Shown piece after piece: positions 53,201 through 62,010 of a DNA stretch of 64,000 nucleotides. The notes under the pieces were generated by a model. The model did no database searches. It was not told where the DNA came from and saw nothing but the letters and a program-made list of their open reading frames with translations. Location: assembly GCF_003434055.1 (NCBI RefSeq), contig NZ_QVEX01000007.1, forward strand, positions 124,001-188,000, read 5' to 3'. The position numbers and the translations under genes were made by a program. This DNA comes from Enterocloster aldenensis. Its GTDB lineage: Bacteria; Bacillota; Clostridia; Lachnospirales; Lachnospiraceae. Position 1 is the stretch's first letter. Each line of letters opens with the position of its first letter.

Positions 53201-56200
53201 ATGCCCACAGATATATTAAACCTATTTTCACAACCCACCGCCAGGTGGTTTAAGGACAAGTTGGGCGTGCCCACAAAAGTCCAGGAGGACACATGGCCGG
53301 CCATTGCCTCCGGCCATCCGGTCCTGGTCAGCGCGCCTACCGGAACTGGTAAGACGCTGTCCGCATTCCTTGTTTTCATAGACCGTCTGTATGCCATGGC
53401 GCAGGAGGGTACGCTTAAGGAGGAACTGTATCTGATTTATGTGTCCCCGTTAAAGTCCCTGGCAGGGGATATACGGGAAAACCTGAACCGGCCTTTGGAC
53501 GGGATACGGCATGAGATGGAGCGCCTTGAGGGCGCTGTCCACATGGCCGGATCCGCCAGGCCGCCCCAAACCGCCCGCGCGGCCGAATCCGCCAGGCCGC
53601 CCCAAACCGCCTGTCCGGCCGAATCCGTCTGCCTGGACATCCAGGTGGGAATCCGCACCGGGGACACACCTCAGAAGGACCGCCAGAGGATGGTGAAGCA
53701 TCCGCCCCACATACTGATCATCACGCCGGAATCCCTGTACCTGATGCTCACTTCCATGACCGGGCAGAAGGTGTTAAGGACAGCAAGGGCGGTAATCATT
53801 GATGAACTTCACGCATTGATTGACACAAAGCGGGGAGCCCATCTCATGCTGTCCATTGCACGGCTGGACCGCCTCTGTGAGAGGCCGCTTCAGCGTATTG
53901 GCCTGTCTGCCACCATAGAACCCCTGGAACTGGCAGCCGCGTACCTGTCCCCGGAACCAGCGGTCATCTGCGCACCGTCCATGGAAAAACAGATCCGGAT
54001 AGAGATTCTTGGAACCACACCGGCACAGGGCAGGCGCAAGGACCCTGTGTGGGAGGAACTGGGACAGGCCGTGTACCGGCAGTGCCTGTCCTGCCGCAGC
54101 GTCATTGCCTTTTCCGAGGGGCGGCGGTATGCGGAGAAACTGGCTTACTACGTAAATCTTCTGGGCGGGGACGGGTTTGCCCGGGTGCATCATGGAAGCC
54201 TGTCCAAGGAGCAGCGGGCAGAGGCGGAGCAGGACTTAAGGGATGGCAGGCTGCGCCTTCTGTGCGCAACCTCATCCATGGAGCTGGGAATCGATGTGGG
54301 GGAACTGGACCTGGTAATCCAGGTAGGATGCCCGCGCACGGTTTCCAGCACCATGCAGCGGCTGGGACGTGCTGGCCATGGACCGGGCCGGGTCAGTGTC
54401 ATGTATATGTATCCCAGGACGGCTTCGGAGAGCGTTTACTGCGGAATGACGGCCCAGGTGGCGAGACAGGGCGGCGTGGAGCACACAAAGCCCCCAAGAC
54501 TGTGCCTGGACGTGCTGGCCCAGCATCTGGTCTCCATGGCTAACGGGAAAGGCTACCGCGTGGAGGACGTCCTGTCTGTCCTGGAGCGCGCCTATCCCTT
54601 CCGGGGTGTGACCAGTGAGGACATAAAGTCAGTCCTGTCCATGCTGGCCGGGGATTATGAACACAGGCGGGATATCCCGGTCCGTCCCAGGGTGCTGTAT
54701 GACCGGATCCATGGGAGGGTGGAAGGAGATGCCTACAGCCGCATGCTGGCCACGGCGGCCGGCGGGACCATACCGGACAAAGGCCTTTACACCGCTAAGA
54801 CAGAGGACGGGGTAAAGCTTGGGGAACTGGATGAGGAATTTGTCTATGAATCCCAATTGGGAGATAAGTTCATGCTGGGGTCATTTGGCTGGAAGATAAC
54901 CGGGATTGACAAGGACACGGTCTATGTATCCCAGGCAGCCCCAGAGGGGGCCAGGCTGCCCTTCTGGAAAGGGGAAATCAGGGGGCGTACCTTAAAGACC
55001 AGCCGGGAATTCGGGAAAATCCTGGCCGTCCTGGAAAATGCCCATGAGCAGGGGCGGCTCCGGGAAGAGCTGGCCGCGCTGGGGATGGATGGGCCGGCGG
55101 TTATCAATGCCTCCGGTTTTCTGGAACGCCAGATACAGTCAACAGGCGGGCTCCCGGACAATAGGACCATTGTAGTGGAACATTTTACCGACCATACCGG
55201 GTGCCGCCAGGTGATGGTCCACGCCTTGCTTGGCCGCAGGGTGAACGGCCCGTTGTCCCTTCTGCTTCAGCATATGGTCAGGAATGCCTGCGGCTTTGAC
55301 ATTGGATGTGTGGACGAGGAGGACGGCTTCCTGCTGTATCCATATGGCAGCCATGCCATGCCGGAGGGGCTGCTGTACCGGCTTGAACCTGACCAGGTAA
55401 GGGAAACCCTGGAGTCCATGCTTCCACTCACCCCGTTGTTCGGCATGGCCTTCCGCTATAACGCTGCCAGGGCGCTGATGATGGGAATGAAGCAGAATGG
55501 CCGGCAGCCGCTGTGGATGCAGCGCTTAAAGAGCACGGAAATGCTGGATTCGCTGATGGATGAAAAGGACCACCCCCTGATCCGGGAGACAAAACGCGAA
55601 TGTCTGGAAGACCAGTGGGACATAGAAGGCGTGATTCAGGTCCTTCATGAGATACGGGCCGGCCTGATTCATGTCAGGGAGGTTTACACAGAGCTGCCTT
55701 CCCCCATGTCCCTGCCCCTGCAATGGCAGGTGGAGGCCGCCGAAATGTACGAATATGCCCCCGTCACACCCGGTATCCGTCAGGCTGTCTATGATGAGCT
55801 TAAATACCTGGAGGGAATCCGGCCCGCGCCTGCCGCCCTGGAGAAACAGCTGGAACGCACAAAACTTCCCCAGGATGAGGCGCAGCTGCATTCCCTGCTG
55901 ATGACAGAAGGGGATTTGGAGGCAGGGGAACTTGAGGTGCCTGTGGAGTGGCTGGCAAGCCTGGCCGCGCAGGGGCGGGCCCTCTATATTGAACCGGGCC
56001 TGTGGATTGCCGCGGAGCAGGAAGAGGATTATGAACGTGCTTTTTCCATGGACGGGACGGAGGAAGCCGCGGCTATTGTGCGCCGCCTTCTGCGTTACCG
56101 GGGAGGGCACACGCCGGGGCAGATAGGAGAGCGGTATTTCCTGCCCGGGGAACGGGTGGGGGCAATCCTGGATGTATTGTGCAGCCGCAGCGAAATCGTG

Positions 56201-57496
56201 GAGGCGGACGGGATTTTCTATCACAAAAAGCTCTATGACAGGGCCAGACAGTCCACCCTTAAGAACCTGCGCCATGAGACAGCTACCCAGCCGGGCGCCC
56301 ACTATGCCGCACTGCTGGCCCAGCGGGCAAAGCCATATACCCAGGCCGATGAACAGCTGAAAAAGACCCTTGATCTGTATTGCGGAAGGATGTTCCCTGT
56401 CCGGTTCTGGGAAAATGTCCTGCTGCCCCGCCGCGTCCGTAATTATTCGGAAGGAATGCTGGACCGTATCCTTGGGGAAGGGGATTATTACTGGAAAATG
56501 TCCCCGGATGGTTCCCTTTGTTTTTGCCGGTACGAGGACATTGACTGGGACGCGCCCCTGCCGGATACAAAAGAAATCCTTCAAGGGGAGGAACTGAGGA
56601 TTTATGAGGAACTGAAGAAAAGAGGGGCCTGCTTTTTAAAGTTCCTGGCAGATATCCCGAAGGAAAAAAGCGCCCAGGAGCTGCTTCTTGGCCTGGCGGA
56701 AAAGGGGTTGGTCTGTGCGGACAGCTTTGTCCCGGTCAGACAGTGGCAGAACCGGGAGAAAGTAAAGAAGGCCACGGCCAGACAACGGGTGAGCGCCAGG
56801 GTAATGGCCCTTTCCGCCGGCCGATGGGACATCGTGCGGCCGCCAAAGCCAAAGAAAATGGAAGAATGGCTGGAGCTTATTTTCAGGGAACAGCCCGTTA
56901 TGTGCAGGGAAACCTTCCGAGGGGCTGCCTCTGGTCTGGCAGGTTCGCCTTATCTGCCGGAATCCGGAAAGACGGGGGCAGCTGCCGGGACCGGCCGGCC
57001 AGCCCTGAATTACCAGGACGCCATGGAACTGTTGCGCATCTGGGAGTACACAGGCCAGGTGCGCCGCGGATACTTTGTGGAAGGGATGTCAGGCGCCCAG
57101 TTTATCAGAAAAGAGGAGTATGAAGGAGTGACGGCGGCATTGAAAGCCCCGGAGGATGGGATTATCTGGCTGAATGCCGCTGACCCGGCCCAGATATGGG
57201 GGAAATCACTGGCCCAGCCCGGGGACAGGGATTTCCTCAATGTACCCGGCACCGCGGCTGCCCTTCACTGCGGGCGGGCGGCAGCTGTCCTGGAGCGGCA
57301 GGGCAGGATCCTGCGGGTGTTTGAACCCCATGGCCTGGAACAGGCGCTTACCATATTTATCAATGATTTCAAGGGGAAACGTCTGTTTCCGGAACTGAAA
57401 CGGCTGATTGTCCGGGAATATCCCGAGGGGACAGGTGAACTGCTGAAAAAAGCCGGGTTTTCCAGGGAAATGAATGATTACGTGCTGTACCGCTGA
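53201..57496 (+). CDS. Lhr-type DEAD/DEAH ATP-dependent helicase
   Basis: The 1431-residue superfamily 2 helicase has motif I APTGTGKTLSAFL (about residue 45), IYVSPLKSLAGDIRENL, motif II DELH, motif III LSATIEPLE, motif V LCATSSMELGIDVGELDLVIQVG and motif VI QRLGRAGHGPG. The long C-terminal part is the winged-helix and Lhr-C region, as in the roughly 1500-residue Lhr of actinobacteria and proteobacteria. Lhr enzymes unwind DNA or RNA-DNA in repair. A 12-residue tandem repeat lies at about 116-145 between motifs Ia and II, an unusual place for low-complexity sequence. ATG 53201 has TGGAGG; the frame opens at 53156. Single gene. Confidence 0.9.
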   Translation: MPTDILNLFSQPTARWFKDKLGVPTKVQEDTWPAIASGHPVLVSAPTGTGKTLSAFLVFIDRLYAMAQEGTLKEELYLIYVSPLKSLAGDIRENLNRPLDGIRHEMERLEGAVHMAGSARPPQTARAAESARPPQTACPAESVCLDIQVGIRTGDTPQKDRQRMVKHPPHILIITPESLYLMLTSMTGQKVLRTARAVIIDELHALIDTKRGAHLMLSIARLDRLCERPLQRIGLSATIEPLELAAAYLSPEPAVICAPSMEKQIRIEILGTTPAQGRRKDPVWEELGQAVYRQCLSCRSVIAFSEGRRYAEKLAYYVNLLGGDGFARVHHGSLSKEQRAEAEQDLRDGRLRLLCATSSMELGIDVGELDLVIQVGCPRTVSSTMQRLGRAGHGPGRVSVMYMYPRTASESVYCGMTAQVARQGGVEHTKPPRLCLDVLAQHLVSMANGKGYRVEDVLSVLERAYPFRGVTSEDIKSVLSMLAGDYEHRRDIPVRPRVLYDRIHGRVEGDAYSRMLATAAGGTIPDKGLYTAKTEDGVKLGELDEEFVYESQLGDKFMLGSFGWKITGIDKDTVYVSQAAPEGARLPFWKGEIRGRTLKTSREFGKILAVLENAHEQGRLREELAALGMDGPAVINASGFLERQIQSTGGLPDNRTIVVEHFTDHTGCRQVMVHALLGRRVNGPLSLLLQHMVRNACGFDIGCVDEEDGFLLYPYGSHAMPEGLLYRLEPDQVRETLESMLPLTPLFGMAFRYNAARALMMGMKQNGRQPLWMQRLKSTEMLDSLMDEKDHPLIRETKRECLEDQWDIEGVIQVLHEIRAGLIHVREVYTELPSPMSLPLQWQVEAAEMYEYAPVTPGIRQAVYDELKYLEGIRPAPAALEKQLERTKLPQDEAQLHSLLMTEGDLEAGELEVPVEWLASLAAQGRALYIEPGLWIAAEQEEDYERAFSMDGTEEAAAIVRRLLRYRGGHTPGQIGERYFLPGERVGAILDVLCSRSEIVEADGIFYHKKLYDRARQSTLKNLRHETATQPGAHYAALLAQRAKPYTQADEQLKKTLDLYCGRMFPVRFWENVLLPRRVRNYSEGMLDRILGEGDYYWKMSPDGSLCFCRYEDIDWDAPLPDTKEILQGEELRIYEELKKRGACFLKFLADIPKEKSAQELLLGLAEKGLVCADSFVPVRQWQNREKVKKATARQRVSARVMALSAGRWDIVRPPKPKKMEEWLELIFREQPVMCRETFRGAASGLAGSPYLPESGKTGAAAGTGRPALNYQDAMELLRIWEYTGQVRRGYFVEGMSGAQFIRKEEYEGVTAALKAPEDGIIWLNAADPAQIWGKSLAQPGDRDFLNVPGTAAALHCGRAAAVLERQGRILRVFEPHGLEQALTIFINDFKGKRLFPELKRLIVREYPEGTGELLKKAGFSREMNDYVLYR
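53545..53633 (+). repeat. 36-bp in-frame repeat inside the helicase
   Basis: Two full 36-bp units (53545-53580 and 53581-53616) and a partial third encode copies of AGSARPPQTARA / AESARPPQTACP. GC content is far higher than in the flanking coding sequence. Confidence 0.88.
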
Positions 57497-57500
57497 CTAT

Positions 57501-57528
57501 ATCATGCCTATAGCTGCATGATTTTATA
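57501..57528 (+). terminator. weak hairpin after the helicase gene
   Basis: ATCATGC pairs with GCATGAT over 7 bp, followed by TTTTAT. Confidence 0.45.
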
Positions 57529-57631
57529 TATCTTAATGTATCACGGCACGCATAACGATGTACGAAAACGCATTGCGCCATACGAAAGCAAATCATGACT
57601 TACCAAGACATACCACAGGAAGGAATATCAC

Positions 57632-58123
57632 ATGGACATACAGATAAGGGAATATACAAAGGAAGACACAAAAGAGGCAATCCGGATATGGAACCATATC
57701 GTGGAAGAGGGGAATGCATTTCCGCAGATGGATTGCCTGACAGAATCCACGGGAGAGGAATTCTTCCTGGGACAGTCCTATACCGGGATTGCGGTTGACG
57801 TGGACAGTGGGGAGATTGCCGGACTGTACATCCTGCATCCCAATCATGTGGGAAGGTGCGGACATATCTGCAATGCCAGTTACGCGGTCAGATGGGACTT
57901 ACGGGGCTGTCAGATTGGCGAAAAGCTGGTACGCCACTGTATGGAACAGGGGAAGGCGCTGGGGTATGGTATCCTCCAGTTTAACGCGGTGGTCAAAAGC
58001 AATGAAGCCGCCCTTCATCTGTACCAAAAGCTGGGATTTACCCGGCTTGGCGTCATACCACGGGGATTCCTGATGAAGGACGGCAGCTTTGAGGACATCA
58101 TTCCCCATTATATCGCGCTGTAG
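57632..58123 (+). CDS. GNAT family N-acetyltransferase
   Basis: The 163-residue GNAT protein reads IQIREYTKEDTKEAIRIWNHIVEEGNAFP at the start. Its acetyl-CoA loop is modified, with RWDLRGCQIGEKLVRHCMEQGKALGYGILQFN in place of the usual RxxGxG, then NEAALHLYQKLGFTRLGVIPRGF. The substrate is unknown; the nearest look is to Pat/phosphinothricin- or ribosomal-type acetyltransferases. CAGGAAGG precedes ATG 57632. Confidence 0.85.
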   Translation: MDIQIREYTKEDTKEAIRIWNHIVEEGNAFPQMDCLTESTGEEFFLGQSYTGIAVDVDSGEIAGLYILHPNHVGRCGHICNASYAVRWDLRGCQIGEKLVRHCMEQGKALGYGILQFNAVVKSNEAALHLYQKLGFTRLGVIPRGFLMKDGSFEDIIPHYIAL

Positions 58124-58136
58124 TACGGATGTTCTG

Positions 58137-58277
58137 TTACGGTTCCCTTAGGCCGACGCTGTCCTGTTTAGCCAGTTCTGACGGTGTCAGTATCTTCACA
58201 GGCAGTACTTCGTAGCCGTCGATTTTGGAACAGCATGGGGGCTGCGGTCTGGGCCATGGGGGCTGCAGAGATTGCAT
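58137..58277 (-). pseudogene. possible remnant of a gene tail
   Basis: A 46-codon minus-strand frame reads ...SKIDGYEVLPVKILTPSELA and ends LREP-stop at 58137. The composition looks coding from about 58230 downward, while the upstream part (PWPRPQPP) looks like noise from a duplicated CATGGGGGCTGC. No ribosome site fits. I do not recognise the family; it may be a small gene or the end of a lost one. Confidence 0.25.
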
Positions 58278-58290
58278 TGAAGGAGAAGCG

Positions 58291-58734
58291 ATGATATTAA
58301 AAGGTGACAATCAGGAAATTGAACTTAAGGTAACCGGCTATGAGTATCCCCATCCTACCAAGAGCTATTGGGATAACAACTGGCTGATGCTTTACTGCGG
58401 GAAAAAATTTGGCGGATATACGGCCGCCAATCGTCTTGCCTGTTTCCTTACCGTGGAGCTTAAGCGCCTGCATTGCCTTCTGGAGGAGTTTTCATCCGGC
58501 AGGTCGGATGGGTTTGACTGGGGAGGGACGGAACCCAACCTGGCCATATCCATGCGAAGGAGGCAGGATGTATGTACCCTGGATATCCTCTGTTATCTTG
58601 AAGATGGTGAGGAGATGCCGGGAGAGATAGAGGCATTTCATAAAGAGGCATCAAACGGGGACATTCAGCTGCTGAAGGAATTCTGCATGGAAGCGCTGGA
58701 GCAGTATCCTGAACGTAATGTGGGAGTTAGATGA
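58291..58734 (+). CDS. WapI-like putative immunity protein
   Basis: The 147-residue protein starts at ATG 58291 with AAGGAG. It reads LKGDNQEIELKVTGYEYP, then SYWDNNWLMLYC, then LTVELKRLHCLLEEF and EPNLAISM. This order (short beta hairpin, GYEYP, WDxNWL, L-x-EL helix, EPNL) resembles the WapI family, whose founding member protects Bacillus from the WapA contact toxin. No toxin or Rhs/WapA gene is present, so it would be an orphan immunity gene or have another role. The family call is from memory of the pattern and is moderate. Confidence 0.55.
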   Translation: MILKGDNQEIELKVTGYEYPHPTKSYWDNNWLMLYCGKKFGGYTAANRLACFLTVELKRLHCLLEEFSSGRSDGFDWGGTEPNLAISMRRRQDVCTLDILCYLEDGEEMPGEIEAFHKEASNGDIQLLKEFCMEALEQYPERNVGVR

Positions 58735-58800
58735 ACCATGCTATCTGGCATGTGCAGAAAATTACGGAACAACATAGAGAATCATAAAAAGCACAGGAAA

Positions 58801-58854
58801 AAAATGCCCTGCACCAGGACGGTACGTACCGTAAACCTGGCTGCGGGGCATTTT
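58801..58854. terminator. bidirectional terminator
   Basis: AAAATGCCC pairs with GGGCATTTT, and CCAGG/CCTGG and a central ACGGTACGTACCGT palindrome extend the stem. It separates the WapI-like gene from argG. Confidence 0.88.
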
Positions 58855-58862
58855 CCTATGAA

Positions 58863-60095
58863 TCAGTTATCCTTCTTGGCTGCCTTTGCCTCGGCCATCT
58901 TCATGGCGCGGACCTTTAATGGCAGTCCGAACAGTGTGATGAAGCCGTCGGCGTCATGGTGGTCATACAGGTCCCCGGTTGTGAAGGAAGCCAGTGATTC
59001 GCTGTATAAGGAGTATGGGGATGTGGTTCCGGCTTTGATGATGTTGCCCTTGTACAGTTTGAATTTCACTTCGCCTGTAACGTATTCCTGGGTGGACTCA
59101 ACAAATGCCTGGACCGCCTCGCGCAAAGGGGTGAACCATTTTCCTTCATATACAATCTGGGCCAGCTTATTGCCCATGTCCTTCTTGGCCTCCATGGTGG
59201 CGCGGTCTAATACCAGTTCCTCCAGCTGCTGGTGTGCTTCCATGAGGATGGTTCCGCCTGGCGTCTCATACACGCCGTGGGATTTCATGCCCACCACACG
59301 GTTTTCCACGATGTCAACAATGCCGACGCCGTGCTTGCCGCCCAGTTCGTTTAACTTGCGGATGATGTCGGAAACCTTCATCTTCTCGCCGTTAACACTG
59401 GTGGGAACGCCTTTTTCAAAGGTCATGGTAACGTACTCGGCTTCATCAGGCGCTTTCTCAGGGCTTACGCTTAACATCAGCAGGTGGTCATAGTTAGGCT
59501 CCTTTGACGGATCCTCCAGCTCCAGGCCTTCATGGCTGATGTGCCAGAGGTTGCGGTCGCGGCTGTAGCTGTTGTCCGCTGAAAACGGAAGGTCGATGCC
59601 GTGCTGCTTGCAGTATTCAATCTCATCCTCACGTGACTGGATGGTCCATACATCAGTCATGCGCCATGGAGCGATGATCTTAAGGTCAGGCGCCAGGGCC
59701 TTGATGCCCAGCTCAAAACGGATCTGGTCATTGCCTTTGCCGGTTGCACCGTGGCAGATGGCGGTGGCGCCTTCCTTGCGGGCAATGTCAACCAGGCATT
59801 TTGCAATGGCGGGACGTGCCATGGACGTGCCTAAAAGATACTTGTACTCGTACACCGCATTGGCCTTTACGCAGGGCATGATGTAGTTGTCGCAGAAATC
59901 ATCCACCAGGTCTTCTATGTATAATTTGGAGGCGCCGGATAATTTGGCCCTCTCGTCAAGTCCGTCTAACTCATTGCCCTGGCCGCAGTCAATGCAGCAG
60001 CAGATTACTTCATATCCAAAATTTTCTTTTAACCACGGGATGATTGTGGTTGTATCCAGTCCGCCGGAATAAGCTAAAATTACTTTCTCTTTCAT
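58863..60095 (-). CDS. argG: argininosuccinate synthase
   Basis: ArgG of 410 residues, full length, joins citrulline and aspartate with ATP. It opens with the PP-loop AYSGGLDTTTIIPWL, then GATGKGNDQIRFELG and the NSYSRDRNLWHISHEG region near 180. AGGAGG precedes ATG 60095. It is transcribed away from argC and its promoter holds an ARG box. argH, the next enzyme, lies at 43553. Confidence 0.96.
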   Translation of the reverse strand: MKEKVILAYSGGLDTTTIIPWLKENFGYEVICCCIDCGQGNELDGLDERAKLSGASKLYIEDLVDDFCDNYIMPCVKANAVYEYKYLLGTSMARPAIAKCLVDIARKEGATAICHGATGKGNDQIRFELGIKALAPDLKIIAPWRMTDVWTIQSREDEIEYCKQHGIDLPFSADNSYSRDRNLWHISHEGLELEDPSKEPNYDHLLMLSVSPEKAPDEAEYVTMTFEKGVPTSVNGEKMKVSDIIRKLNELGGKHGVGIVDIVENRVVGMKSHGVYETPGGTILMEAHQQLEELVLDRATMEAKKDMGNKLAQIVYEGKWFTPLREAVQAFVESTQEYVTGEVKFKLYKGNIIKAGTTSPYSLYSESLASFTTGDLYDHHDADGFITLFGLPLKVRAMKMAEAKAAKKDN

Positions 60096-60140
60096 ATTTT
60101 ATATCCTCCTGAAAATATCATATCTCATTGAACTTTCATA

Positions 60141-60170
60141 AATATACAACATTATGCAGAAAAATGCAAG
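60141..60170 (-). promoter_or_regulatory. argG promoter with overlapping ARG box
   Basis: On the minus strand TTGCAT (60169-60164), 17 nt and TATATT (60146-60141) form the promoter. TATGCAGAAAAATGCAAG at 60153-60170 (plus strand) matches the Bacillus ArgR/AhrC box CATGAATAAAAATKCAAK at 15 of 18 places and covers the -35 and half the spacer, so binding would repress argG. Confidence 0.72.
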
Positions 60171-60194
60171 TATAAAAATAAAATATTTAAAAAA

Positions 60195-60225
60195 ACTTGC
60201 ATATTATGCATTTATAATGTATAAT
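60195..60225 (+). promoter_or_regulatory. argC promoter
   Basis: TTGCAT (60197-60202), 17 nt, TATAAT (60220-60225). ACTTGCAT here is the exact inverted copy of ATGCAAGT at 60164-60171 in the argG box, so a second ARG half-site is likely. The 140-nt leader has one small hairpin at 60281-60300. Confidence 0.68.
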
Positions 60226-60368
60226 TATGAAAATCGAGGGGCAGGTAAGGAAATACGGCGCATAAAAACCGTAAAACAAGCTTTTCTTTTAAAGGAAAAG
60301 TAACTATAATGAAAATGCGAAGGAAGATTATTACATTATAATTATAAATATGGATAAGGAGACTGAGT

Positions 60369-61409
60369 ATGATTAAGGTTGGTATTATCGGTTCCACAGG
60401 ATACGCGGGAGGGGAGCTGGCAAGGCTTCTGCTCCAAAGGGATGACATAGAGATTAAGTGGTATGGTTCCAGAAGCTACATCGGACAGAAATACGCGTCC
60501 CTTTACCCGAATATGTATAAAATCGTGGATGAGGAATGCATGGATGATAATATGAAGGAACTGGCCGGACAGGTGGATGTGGTGTTCACGGCAACACCCC
60601 AGGGCTTATGCGCATCCCTGGTGGATGAGGAAATCCTGTCCAAGGTTAAGATCATTGATTTAAGCGCTGATTTCAGGATTAAGGATGTATCCGTATATGA
60701 GGAATGGTACAAACTGACCCATGCCTCCCCGCAGTTCTTAGAGGAAGCGGTATACGGGCTTCCTGAGGTCAACCGTGAAAGGGTGAAGAAGGCCAGGCTC
60801 ATTGCCAATCCGGGCTGTTTCCCCACCTGCTCCTTCTTATCCGTATATCCCCTGGTGAAGGAAGGTCTGGTAGACCCTGACACAATCATCATTGACGCCA
60901 AGTCCGGCACATCCGGCGCGGGCAGGGGCGCCAAGATGGACAGTCTGTACTGTGAAGTGAATGAGAATATCAAGGCATACGGCGTGGGAACCCACAGACA
61001 TACGCCGGAGATTGAGGAGCAGCTGTCCTATGCGGCGGGCAGGCCGGTGACCATCAGCTTCACCCCCCATCTGGTGCCCATGAACCGGGGAATCCTGGTG
61101 ACTGCCTATGGTTCCCTTACAAAGGAAGTTACCTATGAAGAGGTAAGGGCTGTTTACGATAAGTATTATAAGGATGAATTTTTTGTCCGTGTCCTGGAAA
61201 AGGACGTGGTGCCCCAGACCCGTTGGGTGGAGGGCAGCAATTTTGCGGATGTGAACTTTAAGATAGACCCAAGGACCAGGCGGATTGTGATGATGGGCGC
61301 CATTGACAATATGGTGAAGGGGGCGGCCGGCCAGGCCATCCAGAACATGAACCTGATGTTCGGCCTTCCGGAGAATACGGGACTGAAGCAGATTCCGGTA
61401 TTTCCATAG
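60369..61409 (+). CDS. argC: N-acetyl-gamma-glutamyl-phosphate reductase
   Basis: ArgC of 346 residues makes N-acetylglutamate semialdehyde with NADPH. It shows the Rossmann start VGIIGSTGYAGGELARLL, the active-site Cys in ANPGCFPTCSFL and the SGTSGAGRGAKMD and HRHTPEIEEQL segments. AAGGAG precedes ATG 60369. First gene of argC-GNAT-argJ-argB. Confidence 0.95.
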   Translation: MIKVGIIGSTGYAGGELARLLLQRDDIEIKWYGSRSYIGQKYASLYPNMYKIVDEECMDDNMKELAGQVDVVFTATPQGLCASLVDEEILSKVKIIDLSADFRIKDVSVYEEWYKLTHASPQFLEEAVYGLPEVNRERVKKARLIANPGCFPTCSFLSVYPLVKEGLVDPDTIIIDAKSGTSGAGRGAKMDSLYCEVNENIKAYGVGTHRHTPEIEEQLSYAAGRPVTISFTPHLVPMNRGILVTAYGSLTKEVTYEEVRAVYDKYYKDEFFVRVLEKDVVPQTRWVEGSNFADVNFKIDPRTRRIVMMGAIDNMVKGAAGQAIQNMNLMFGLPENTGLKQIPVFP

Positions 61410-61438
61410 GATTACCTTAAGAAAGGAATTATCAGAAC

Positions 61439-61903
61439 ATGTCAGGAACAATGGATATCCTCATCCGCGAGATGACCATGGAAGACTACGGCCAGGTATA
61501 TGACCTGTGGACGGAGATTAAGGGATTTGGCATCAGAAGCTTGGATGATTCAAAGGAAGGGGTGGAGCGTTTCCTTAAAAGGAACCCTGCCACCAGCGTG
61601 GTGGCTGTCCAGAACGGCCATGTGGTGGGCAACATCCTGTGCGGCCACGATGGAAGGACCGGATGTTTTTACCATGTGTGCGTTGCTCCGGGTTACAGAA
61701 AGCATGGGATTGGTTACCGGATGGTGCGCGCTGCCATGGAGGCCCTTCAGAAGGAGGGCGTGAGTAAGATCAGCCTGATTGCATTTAAAAGCAATGATGT
61801 GGGCAATGCCTTCTGGAAGGGGATTGGATGGAGGGAGCGGGAAGATGTGAACAGCTATGAATTTATATTAAATGAAGAGAATATAACCAGGTTCGTGCGC
61901 TGA
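61439..61903 (+). CDS. GNAT acetyltransferase within the arg operon
   Basis: The 154-residue GNAT protein has ILIREMTMEDYGQVYDLW, the acetyl-CoA motif VAPGYRKHGIGYRMVRAAM and the NDVGNAFWKGIGW ending. It lies 29 bp after argC and about 107 bp before argJ on the same strand. In some bacteria a short GNAT gene in an arg operon supplies N-acetylglutamate synthase activity, but here ArgJ can already do that, so a role in priming or a separate function are both possible. AGAAAGGAATT lies before the ATG. Confidence 0.83.
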   Translation: MSGTMDILIREMTMEDYGQVYDLWTEIKGFGIRSLDDSKEGVERFLKRNPATSVVAVQNGHVVGNILCGHDGRTGCFYHVCVAPGYRKHGIGYRMVRAAMEALQKEGVSKISLIAFKSNDVGNAFWKGIGWREREDVNSYEFILNEENITRFVR

Positions 61904-62010
61904 CCGGCTGGGGGTGTTTGAAAATTCATTCCCGCCATCCATAACAACTATGAGGATTCAGGATGGATGTGGATTAAGGATAGCGCGGATAGGCAGACGG
62001 AGGAATGGAA

